Positions 1-4,537 of a stretch of DNA of 5,667 nucleotides are shown piece after piece. The notes beneath the pieces were generated by a model, which searched no databases, was not told the origin of the DNA, and saw only the letters and a list, made by a program, of their open reading frames with translations. This DNA comes from URNF01 sp045638005. Its GTDB lineage: Bacteria; Bacillota; Clostridia; Oscillospirales; Acutalibacteraceae. How positions within the stretch are numbered: position 1 is the first letter of the stretch; each line of letters opens with the position of its first letter. The translations under genes and the position numbers were made by a program. The stretch is from NCBI GenBank assembly GCA_045638005.1, contig JAZUAN010000066.1:1-5667 (forward strand), written 5' to 3'.

Positions 1-89
1 ATCAATTTGTGTCTCTTATTCATTAAAGAGGAAAGAACATCTAAGTATTCACGGTCATTCAAATTGATGTAGTAGTTCTTGTTTCTCAT
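1..89 (-). CDS. Partial small hypothetical protein of mobile-element type (5' end only)
   Basis: Only the first 29 codons lie in the window; the gene runs off the left edge on the minus strand. The visible N-terminus reads MRNKNYYINLNDREYLDVL and continues SSLMNKRHKL. The start at 89 is chosen because AGGAGG (minus strand, 103-98) stands 8 nt upstream, and a consensus promoter lies just beyond. A competing ATG at 95-93 is only 2 nt from the Shine-Dalgarno. The pattern (basic start, aromatic-rich strand, INL-D-EY, then a helix) resembles short uncharacterised proteins I associate with conjugative or mobilisable elements of gut Firmicutes. That is recollection of a family look, not a computed match. 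Codon use is AT-rich, unlike the GC-richer genes from 777 onward, which fits a foreign origin. The function is unknown. Confidence 0.7.
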   Translation of the reverse strand, partial: MRNKNYYINLNDREYLDVLSSLMNKRHKL

Positions 90-112
90 AACCATTACCT
101 CCTGACACTTTC

Positions 113-141
113 ATTATATATAAGGAAAGTCTTTTTGTGAA
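113..141 (-). promoter_or_regulatory. SigA promoter of the partial minus-strand gene
   Basis: On the minus strand, a -35 box TTCACA (141-136) and a perfect -10 box TATAAT (118-113) are separated by exactly 17 bp. Transcription would begin around 106, giving a leader of under 20 nt that carries the AGGAGG ribosome binding site (103-98) of the gene starting at 89. Confidence 0.75.
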
Positions 142-230
142 ATGTGCGGTTTGGGATAGGATAATACTACATAACAAAGGGATTAAAAGGTACGGGGTAA
201 AACAAGGTCGAACTATTATAAGCACACTTT

Positions 231-334
231 TTAATTAGCAAGATTTTTAGCACGATTTTCTGAGCGATTAGCAGAAAGTCGATTTTCATTAGCAAAAACG
301 GGGTTTTCTTGCTAATTTGATTAGCAGGATTTTC
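231..334. repeat. Iteron-like array of TTAGCA and GATTTTC motifs
   Basis: The heptamer ATTAGCA occurs at 234-240, 267-273, 288-294 and 320-326, with a one-mismatch copy TTTAGCA at 246-252 and an inverted copy TGCTAAT at 310-316. A second motif, GATTTTC, occurs at 254-260, 281-287 and 328-334, with GATTTTT at 242-248. Copies at 246, 267 and 288 are spaced 21 bp apart, about two helical turns, and the inverted copy continues the phase to within 1 bp. This suggests one protein binding one DNA face. The location between a mobile-type gene and a disrupted tRNA gene suggests arm-type sites for a tyrosine recombinase or its excision factor. An origin or autoregulatory operator is also possible. Confidence 0.6.
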
Positions 335-415
335 AAGGGATAGGGAGTCCGCAACCTAAGTAAAAAGGATTGCTCACAGTAAAGAAGCCGAGCAGAACAA
401 ACAAGGACACCCGAC

Positions 416-465
416 AAAAAAGTAAAGCCGAAAACCTTGAAAAATCAAGGCTTTCGGCGTTTTTT
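416..465. terminator. Bidirectional rho-independent terminator after tRNA-Arg
   Basis: GCCGAAA (427-433) pairs with TTTCGGC (452-458), and CCTTGA (435-440) pairs with TCAAGG (445-450), leaving one A/C mismatch and an AAAA loop. On the plus strand the stem is followed by G and six T (460-465). On the minus strand it is followed by TTTACTTTTTT (426-416), directly behind the tRNA 3' end at 467. It would stop the tRNA transcript and also anything arriving from the left. Confidence 0.85.
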
Positions 466-466
466 G

Positions 467-543
467 TGGCGTCCCTGCCCGGATTCGAACCGGGGGCGTT
501 CCGCTTAGGAGGCGGACCCTCTATCCTGCTGAGGTACAAGCGC
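467..543 (-). tRNA. tRNA-Arg(CCU) with mismatched acceptor stem, CCA encoded
   Basis: Read on the minus strand, this is a complete cloverleaf. The acceptor 5' strand is GCGCTTG (543-537) and the D-stem is CCTC/GAGG (534-531 with 521-518). The anticodon stem TCCGC/GCGGA encloses loop CTCCTAA, with anticodon CCT at 510-508. The variable loop has 5 nt, the T-arm is CCCGG-TTCGAAT-CCGGG (494-478), and a genomically encoded CCA lies at 469-467. The acceptor 3' strand CAGGGAC (477-471) pairs badly with GCGCTTG: positions 2-71 (C/A) and 3-70 (G/G) are mismatched and 5-68 is a T/G wobble. The D-stem carries a compensated C10-G25 pair relative to the half copy at 606-648, so it was under tRNA selection. 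I read it as a chimeric or decaying tRNA-Arg. Charging and processing may be impaired. No clear promoter lies immediately upstream; the one at 662-690 would have to read through the half copy. Confidence 0.8.
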
Positions 544-588
544 ATATACGATACAGTTCAAACAGATTACCATTTGCCTTTTTGCAAA

Positions 589-606
589 GGTGTTTGTTAA
601 AACACC
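589..606. other. Hairpin at the tRNA truncation junction
   Basis: GGTGTTT (589-595) and AAACACC (600-606) form a perfect 7-bp stem around a GTTA loop, ending at the base where the truncated tRNA copy stops. The dyad is not followed by a T-run on either strand, so it is not a convincing terminator. Its exact placement at the breakpoint suggests part of a recombination site. Confidence 0.5.
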
Positions 607-648
607 CGCTTAGGAGGCGGACGCTCTATCCTGCTGAGCTACAGGCGC
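606..648 (-). pseudogene. Truncated 5' half of tRNA-Arg(CCU)
   Basis: On the minus strand the sequence gives acceptor 5' strand GCGCCTG (648-642), TA, a well-paired D-arm GCTC-AGCAGGATA-GAGC, and the anticodon stem-loop TCCGC-CTCCTAA-GCGG. It then stops matching a tRNA at 605, with no variable loop, T-arm or acceptor 3' strand. What follows on the minus strand is a hairpin (606-589). This half lies 7 nt downstream of the expected start site of a strong promoter, so it is probably what remains of the native gene, cut just 3' of the anticodon. An intact partner 3' half, ending in something like CAGGCGC, may exist at the far end of an inserted element. Confidence 0.75.
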
Positions 649-661
649 ATATAACGGTATG

Positions 662-690
662 ATTTTACTATAAATGTTGTCATCTGTCAA
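662..690 (-). promoter_or_regulatory. Strong tRNA-type SigA promoter (minus strand)
   Basis: The minus strand shows a -35 box TTGACA (690-685), a 17-bp spacer and a -10 box TAAAAT (667-662). The expected start near 655 is about 7 nt before the tRNA 5' end at 648, the arrangement usual for a native tRNA gene. It now fires into the truncated copy, and only by reading on for 105 bp would it express the complete tRNA at 543-467. Confidence 0.8.
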
Positions 691-712
691 TGCTTTGGTC
701 CGGTTTGTCATA

Positions 713-742
713 TTGACATATTTCGCATAAAAGTGCTATACT
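713..742 (+). promoter_or_regulatory. SigA promoter of the gtrB-gtrA operon
   Basis: A perfect -35 box TTGACA (713-718), an 18-bp spacer and a -10 box TATACT (737-742) place the start near 749. It is divergent from the tRNA promoter, the two -35 boxes being only 22 bp apart. The leader is short and carries AAGGA (763-767) before the ATG at 777. Confidence 0.8.
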
Positions 743-776
743 AGTAACGATTTTAGAACAAAAAGGATGTTTCCAA

Positions 777-1733
777 ATGAAACTGTCACTGGTAATTCCC
801 TGCTACAATGAACAGGATAATATTGTGCCGATGTTTGAGGTGGTAGAAGAAGCGTTCAAGGCGTTGCCCGACGCGATCACCTGCTATGAACTGGTGTTTG
901 TCAACGACGGCAGCAAGGACGAAACCATCAAACGCCTGCGCGCGCTGCACGCGGCGCACCCGACCAAGGTCGCGGTGGTGGATTTTTCCCGCAATTTTGG
1001 CAAAGAAGCCGCGGTGTTCGCAGGGCTTAACCGTGCGAGTGGTGATTTCATCAGCATCATCGACGCCGACCTGCAACAGCGTCCCGAGATCGTGGTGGAT
1101 ATGGTGAACTATCTGCTTAAAAACGTGGACTACGACGTGGTTGCTGCCTATCAGGAACAGCGCATCGAAGGGCGCGCTATGTCCGCGGTCAAAAAAATGT
1201 TTTATAAGGTCATCAACAAGGCTTGTGAGATCGAATTTATTTCGGGCGCGAGCGATTTTCGCACCTTCCGCCGCGTGGTCGCGGAGGCGATTTTGTCCAT
1301 GCCGGAATATTTCCGTTTTTCCAAGGGCATTTTCTCCTGGGTGGGATTCAACACGCACTTTATGCCGTATATTGCCAGCGAGCGTCACACCGGAAAGACC
1401 ACCTGGTCCTTCTTTAAACTGCTGAAATACGCGCTGGGCGGTATTATTTCGTTCTCCACCTTCCCGCTGAAGATATCCACCTGGCTTGGCACCGGTATTT
1501 CTGTCGGCTCTATTATTTACATGCTGATCATCATCATCCAAAAACTGTTTTTCGGTGTGGATGTGCCCGGTTATGCCACCATTGTGGTACTCATTTTGTT
1601 CCTCGGCGGTATCCAGTTGCTTATCCTCGGCATTATGGGCGAATATCTCGCCCGCACCTATATCCAGGGCAAAAATCGTCCGGTGTATTTAGAGCGCACC
1701 TTTTTGAAAGCCGAGGATACGGAGGATGAATAA
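777..1733 (+). CDS. Membrane-anchored polyprenyl-phosphate glycosyltransferase, GtrB/DPM1-like (GT2)
   Basis: This 318-residue family 2 glycosyltransferase would move a sugar from a nucleotide donor to undecaprenyl phosphate at the inner face of the cytoplasmic membrane. The GT-A domain fills residues 1-220: VIPCYNE at the start, VNDGSKDET (42-50) for nucleotide binding, FSRNFGKEAA (70-79), and the metal-binding DAD at 96-98 within IIDADLQQRPE. Amphipathic segments follow, including GKTTWSFFKLLKY (206-218), then two membrane helices at about 230-256 and 267-289, and the family-type tail GEYLARTYIQGKNRPVY. Length and layout match GtrB, DPM1 and ArnC-like enzymes. AAGGA (763-767) supports the ATG at 777, 9 nt away. 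The last 8 bp overlap the following GtrA gene, so the two are co-translated. The donor sugar cannot be read from sequence; glucose, mannose or a modified sugar are all possible. Envelope or teichoic-acid glycosylation is the likely context. Confidence 0.9.
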   Translation: MKLSLVIPCYNEQDNIVPMFEVVEEAFKALPDAITCYELVFVNDGSKDETIKRLRALHAAHPTKVAVVDFSRNFGKEAAVFAGLNRASGDFISIIDADLQQRPEIVVDMVNYLLKNVDYDVVAAYQEQRIEGRAMSAVKKMFYKVINKACEIEFISGASDFRTFRRVVAEAILSMPEYFRFSKGIFSWVGFNTHFMPYIASERHTGKTTWSFFKLLKYALGGIISFSTFPLKISTWLGTGISVGSIIYMLIIIIQKLFFGVDVPGYATIVVLILFLGGIQLLILGIMGEYLARTYIQGKNRPVYLERTFLKAEDTEDE

Positions 1734-2145
1734 GCTGCGCGCGCTGTATCACAAGCATAAAGAGATCATTCACTATATTGTAGTCGGCGGGCTTACCACC
1801 GTGGTGAGCATGGCGCTGTTTTACCTGCCGGTATGGACCTTTTTAGACGGCAACGACCCTATCGAGCTGCAAATCGCCAACGTGATCTCCTGGGTGGGTG
1901 CAGTTGCCTTTGCGTATGTCGCCAACCGCGTATTTGTGTTTGAAAGTAAAGATCCGCACGTTTTCAAAGAAATCGTTGCGTTCGTTTCCTCGCGGGTGTT
2001 TACCCTTTTACTGGATATGGGCGTGATGTTTTTCTTGGCAACGCTTTTAAAGGTGGATTATAACCTTTCCAAGATCGTCGCCATGGTTTTGGTGACGGTG
2101 GGCAACTACGTGGTTGCAAAACTGTTGGTGTTCAAAAAGAAATAA
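1726..2145 (+). CDS. GtrA family membrane protein, putative lipid-linked sugar flippase
   Basis: This 139-residue protein has four predicted membrane helices, at about 14-36, 47-68, 83-107 and 113-134, the standard GtrA (PF04138) layout and length. Family marks seen are HYIVVGGLTT at the first helix, WVGAVAFAYVANRVFVF (56-72), a conserved Arg at 90, and NYVVAKLLVF near the end. GtrA proteins are thought to move the polyprenyl-phosphate sugar made by GtrB across the membrane; the direct biochemical proof is thinner than for GtrB. The ATG overlaps the stop of the upstream gene (ATGAATAA, 1726-1733), with GAGGA at 1713-1717 giving an 8-nt spacing, so translational coupling is likely. No third, acceptor-specific transferase follows, so the final transferase must be encoded elsewhere. 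Confidence 0.9.
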   Translation: MNKLRALYHKHKEIIHYIVVGGLTTVVSMALFYLPVWTFLDGNDPIELQIANVISWVGAVAFAYVANRVFVFESKDPHVFKEIVAFVSSRVFTLLLDMGVMFFLATLLKVDYNLSKIVAMVLVTVGNYVVAKLLVFKKK

Positions 2146-2183
2146 AAAATGCCTTGGTAATCCGATGATTACCAAGGCGTTTT
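2145..2183. terminator. Rho-independent terminator of the gtrB-gtrA operon
   Basis: A perfect 12-bp stem, GCCTTGGTAATC (2151-2162) with GATTACCAAGGC (2167-2178), closes on a CGAT loop and is followed by G and TTTT (2180-2183). The five A at 2145-2149 give a T-run on the opposite strand, so it could act in both directions. It lies 5 bp after the GtrA stop and separates this operon from the cysK-like gene. Confidence 0.9.
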
Positions 2184-2215
2184 CCAATTTATTCCAACTT
2201 TTCTTTGCGGAAATA

Positions 2216-2244
2216 TTGCAATGCGTCACTTTTTTTAGTATAAT
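2216..2244 (+). promoter_or_regulatory. SigA promoter of the cysK-like gene
   Basis: The -35 box TTGCAA (2216-2221) and perfect -10 box TATAAT (2239-2244) are separated by 17 bp. The start would lie near 2251, leaving a leader of about 35 nt. That is too short for a T-box or SAM riboswitch, so any sulfur control would have to be through a DNA-binding repressor. Confidence 0.8.
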
Positions 2245-2285
2245 ACAATACTATGATAGAGAAATATTGTTTTCGGAGGAAAACC

Positions 2286-3215
2286 ATGATCTGCAATACC
2301 ATTTTGGATGCCATCGGCTCGACCCCGATCATCCGTTTAAATCATATGGGCGACCCCGATGCCGCCGAAATTCTCGTGAAATTCGAGGGACTGAATGTGG
2401 GCGGCTCTATCAAGACCCGTACCGCTTTCAACATGATCCGCGACGCGGAGCAAAAGGGCCTGCTCCATAAAGATACCATCATCGTGGAGCCCACCAGCGG
2501 CAACCAAGGTATTGGTCTTTCATTGGTCGGCGCGGTGCGCGGCTATCGCACCATCATTATCATGCCCGACTCGGTTTCTGAAGAACGCAGAAAGTTAGTC
2601 AACCAGTACGGCGCCGAGGTTGTTTCGGTGCACGACGCAGGCGATATCGGCGCATGTATTGAGGAATGTTTGGCGTTGGCGCTCAAAATGCGGGACGAGG
2701 ATCCCAACGTGTTTGTTCCCCAGCAGTTTGAAAACCCCGCCAATGTAGAAATTCAGCGGTATCAGACCGGCGTGGAGATTTTAGAACAGGTGGGCGGTCC
2801 GATTGACGGCTTTTGCTCGGGTATCGGTACCGGCGGCACCATCACCGGTATTGGCACCGCGCTGAAAGAGAAAAACCCGCAAATGACTATATGGGCGGTG
2901 GAACCCGAAAACGCCGCCATTCTGTCGGGCGGTTCGATCGGTACCCATTTGCAGATGGGTATCGGCGATGGTATCATTCCCGCCATTTTGGATCAAAATA
3001 TTTATGATGACGTTTGCATCGTCAAAGACGAGGAAGCGCTGCAAACCTCCCGTGATCTCGCGGCGAAAGAGGGCATCCTTTGCGGCATTTCCAGCGGTAC
3101 CAACGTTGCTGCCGCTATCCGCCTTGCGAAAAAGCTCGGCAAGGGCAAGCGGGTGGTAACCGTGCTGCCCGACACCGCCGAGCGGTATTTCTCCACCCCG
3201 CTTTTTGAAAAATGA
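2286..3215 (+). CDS. cysK: Cysteine synthase A-like PLP enzyme with atypical active-site motif
   Basis: This 309-residue fold-type II PLP enzyme of the cysteine synthase/CBS family would make cysteine from O-acetylserine and sulfide in the cytoplasm. Seen are NTILDAIGSTPIIRLN at the N-terminus, the PLP lysine K43 in GGSIKTR (39-45), substrate loop TSGNQG (70-75), PQQFENP (145-151), phosphate-binding GTGGT (181-185) and SSG (269-271). The start at 2286 has GGAGG (2275-2279) at a 6-nt spacing. An in-frame ATG at 2253 lies about at the transcription start with no ribosome binding site and is rejected. Two positions differ from textbook CysK: NPGGSVKDR reads NVGGSIKTR, and TSGNTG reads TSGNQG. 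A related activity such as O-phosphoserine or homocysteine use, or cysteine desulfhydration, therefore cannot be excluded. It stands alone on its own promoter, with no cysE beside it, and no terminator is evident after it. Confidence 0.85.
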   Translation: MICNTILDAIGSTPIIRLNHMGDPDAAEILVKFEGLNVGGSIKTRTAFNMIRDAEQKGLLHKDTIIVEPTSGNQGIGLSLVGAVRGYRTIIIMPDSVSEERRKLVNQYGAEVVSVHDAGDIGACIEECLALALKMRDEDPNVFVPQQFENPANVEIQRYQTGVEILEQVGGPIDGFCSGIGTGGTITGIGTALKEKNPQMTIWAVEPENAAILSGGSIGTHLQMGIGDGIIPAILDQNIYDDVCIVKDEEALQTSRDLAAKEGILCGISSGTNVAAAIRLAKKLGKGKRVVTVLPDTAERYFSTPLFEK

Positions 3216-3234
3216 AAAAAATTTGTATATTCTC

Positions 3235-3263
3235 TTGATTTCCAAAAAAAATAGCAGTAAAAT
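3235..3263 (+). promoter_or_regulatory. SigA promoter of the F420-ligase-like/guaA operon
   Basis: The -35-like TTGATT (3235-3240) and -10-like TAAAAT (3258-3263) are separated by 17 bp in the AT-rich gap after the cysK-like gene. The start would be near 3270, giving a leader of about 50 nt that contains the hairpin at 3278-3297. With no strong terminator after the cysK-like gene, read-through could also contribute. Confidence 0.6.
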
Positions 3264-3272
3264 GTTTTAGTT

Positions 3273-3297
3273 AAAAAAGCTGTCTTTTCGGACGGCT
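3273..3297 (-). terminator. Hairpin with minus-strand T-run in the leader of the F420-ligase-like gene
   Basis: AGCTGTCT (3278-3285) pairs with GGACGGCT (3290-3297) around TTTC, with two G/T wobbles as plus-strand RNA. The A-run at 3273-3278 makes six T on the minus strand, so it has terminator form only against antisense transcription into the cysK-like gene. On the plus strand it would be a 5' leader stem close to the transcription start, which may stabilise the mRNA. Confidence 0.4.
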
Positions 3298-3320
3298 GGA
3301 CATAGAAGGGAAAATGGTTT

Positions 3321-4523
3321 ATGGAAAAGAAAGAACGCAGAGTCGGTACCGTTTCGAGAGGTATCCGCTGCCCCATTATCCGTGAGGGTGACGACCTGGC
3401 CGCTATCGTGACCGACAGCGTGCTGGAAGCCGCCGCGGCAGAGGGCTTTGAACTGCGAGACAGAGACGTCATCTCGCTGACCGAATCCATCGTCGCCCGT
3501 GCGCAGGGCAACTACGCTTCGGTGGATGCAATCGCCGCCGATGTGCGTGCAAAATTGGGCGGTGAGACGATCGGTGTAATTTTTCCCATCCTTTCCCGTA
3601 ACCGCTTTGCCATTTGCCTCAAAGGTATTGCCAGAGGCGCTAAGAAAATCGTGTTGATGCTCAGCTATCCCTCCGATGAAGTGGGTAACCATCTTGCCAC
3701 CTACGAACTCATTGACGAGGCGGGTATCAATCCCTATTCCGACGTGCTCTCCCTCGAACGTTACCGCGAGGTGTTCGGTGTGCAGAAGTTGGAATTTACC
3801 GGCGTTGACTATGTGCAGTACTACGCCGACCTTATCCGCGCGGAAGGCGCAGATGTGGAAATTATCTTTGCCAACCAGGCGAAAGCCATTTTGGATTACA
3901 CCGATTGCGTGCTGACCTGCGACATTCACACCCGCGAGCGCAGCAAGCGTTTGCTCAAAGCGGCGGGCGCAAAAGTGGTGTGCGGTCTGGATGACATCTT
4001 GAATGCTTCGGTTGACGGCAGCGGCTGTAACGAAAAATACGGTCTGCTCGGCTCCAACAAATCCACCGAAGATAAAATCAAACTGTTCCCGCGCGATTGT
4101 CAGCAGCTCGTCCTCGATATTCAGGCGAAGGTGCTCAGCCTCACCGGCAAGCACGTGGAAGTGATGGTATACGGCGACGGTGCTTTCAAGGATCCCAAGG
4201 GTAAAATTTGGGAACTTGCCGACCCGGTGGTATCTCGCGCTTTCACCGATGGTCTCATCGGCACCCCCAACGAGTTGAAACTCAAATATTTGGCGGATAA
4301 CGATTTTAAAGATCTGTGCGGCGAAGAACTCAAACCCGCTATCTCCCCTTGTATCAAGCCGAAAGACCGCAGCTCGCTTGTCGGTAACATGGCGGCGCAG
4401 GGTACCACCCCCCGTCAGCTGACCGACCTCACCGGTTCGCTGTGCGACCTCACCTCCGGCTCGGGCGATAAAGGCACCCCCGTCGTTTTGGTGCAGGGTT
4501 ACTTCGATAACTATACCAACTAA
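3321..4523 (+). CDS. Coenzyme F420-0:L-glutamate ligase family protein (CofE-like)
   Basis: This 400-residue protein resembles the F420_ligase family (PF01996), whose archaeal member CofE adds gamma-linked glutamates to F420-0 using GTP. Similarity is clearest at GIRCPIIREGDDLAAIV (14-30), like the GLPLIKEGDDLAELI start of CofE, in DRDVISLTESIVARAQG (47-63), and at LTGKHVEVMVYGDGAFKDP (274-292), where CofE has LTGKRVGVIITDTNG. It is about 150 residues longer than CofE, the extra sequence lying mainly at 110-270 and after 300. The ATG at 3321 follows AGAAGGGA (3304-3311) at a 9-nt spacing. It is followed after 14 bp by GMP synthetase. No F420 biosynthesis gene is in the window and Clostridia generally lack F420, so the real acceptor may be another metabolite or a peptide; that is inference. 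Cytoplasmic: no signal peptide or membrane segment is seen. Confidence 0.75.
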   Translation: MEKKERRVGTVSRGIRCPIIREGDDLAAIVTDSVLEAAAAEGFELRDRDVISLTESIVARAQGNYASVDAIAADVRAKLGGETIGVIFPILSRNRFAICLKGIARGAKKIVLMLSYPSDEVGNHLATYELIDEAGINPYSDVLSLERYREVFGVQKLEFTGVDYVQYYADLIRAEGADVEIIFANQAKAILDYTDCVLTCDIHTRERSKRLLKAAGAKVVCGLDDILNASVDGSGCNEKYGLLGSNKSTEDKIKLFPRDCQQLVLDIQAKVLSLTGKHVEVMVYGDGAFKDPKGKIWELADPVVSRAFTDGLIGTPNELKLKYLADNDFKDLCGEELKPAISPCIKPKDRSSLVGNMAAQGTTPRQLTDLTGSLCDLTSGSGDKGTPVVLVQGYFDNYTN

Positions 4524-4537
4524 GGGGGAGAAACGAT

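Larger units (their letters stand above)
104..466. other. Gene-free AT-rich gap between the partial gene and tRNA-Arg
   Basis: This stretch of about 360 bp holds the minus-strand promoter near 113-141, the repeat array at 231-334 and the terminator hairpin at 427-465. I see no credible coding sequence. Open frames crossing 333-600 also cross the tRNA, lack ribosome binding sites and translate the tRNA and terminator, so they are artefacts. The part at 335-415 shows no structure I can interpret; it may be residual mobile-element end or chromosomal flank. Confidence 0.6.
1..605. mobile_element. Putative end of an integrated element at a tRNA-Arg gene
   Basis: Four observations combine: an AT-rich mobile-type gene at the left edge, recombinase-like direct repeats at 231-334, a tRNA-Arg whose two halves do not match, and a second copy of the tRNA 5' half 105 bp away that stops just past the anticodon stem. 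tRNA genes are the classic targets of tyrosine-recombinase elements, and the crossover often lies in the anticodon stem-loop. No integrase is visible and the other end is outside the window. The right boundary at 605, where tRNA identity breaks, is an inference. A purely local duplication is the alternative. Confidence 0.35.
501..653. repeat. 48-bp direct repeat of the tRNA-Arg 5' half (501-548 and 606-653)
   Basis: Bases 501-548 and 606-653 match at 45 of 48 positions. The differences are at 518/623, 534/639 and 539/644. The first two are tRNA positions 25 and 10, which pair with each other, so they changed together as C10-G25 versus G10-C25. The repeat begins inside the anticodon stem and ends at a shared GCGCATATA just upstream of the tRNA 5' end; flanking sequence on both sides is unrelated. 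This fits att-like duplication by site-specific recombination better than a recent tandem duplication. Confidence 0.8.

Noticed and set aside
231..334. CRISPR array
   Set aside because: The repeat units are only 6-7 bp, degenerate, unevenly spaced and partly inverted, with no uniform spacers and no cas genes.
333..600. Open frames of 70 aa (minus) and 76 aa (plus) across the tRNA-Arg
   Set aside because: Both are translations of the tRNA, its terminator and flanks, with no ribosome binding site and no sensible start; they are typical tRNA-derived artefacts.
786..1541. 251-aa minus-strand open frame inside the glycosyltransferase gene
   Set aside because: It is fully antisense to a gene with clear family motifs, low in complexity and rich in His/Arg/Gly, and has no promoter or ribosome binding site.
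2253..2285. Upstream in-frame ATG for the cysK-like gene
   Set aside because: It lies within a few bases of the predicted transcription start and lacks a Shine-Dalgarno, whereas 2286 has GGAGG at a 6-nt spacing and gives the family's usual N-terminus.
3264..3320. Purine or other riboswitch before the F420-ligase-like/guaA operon
   Set aside because: The leader is only about 50 nt with a single short hairpin; no aptamer-sized fold or terminator/antiterminator pair is present.
3267..4154. 295-aa minus-strand open frame opposite the F420-ligase-like gene
   Set aside because: It is the shadow of a GC-rich coding strand; the plus frame has a good start site and family motifs.
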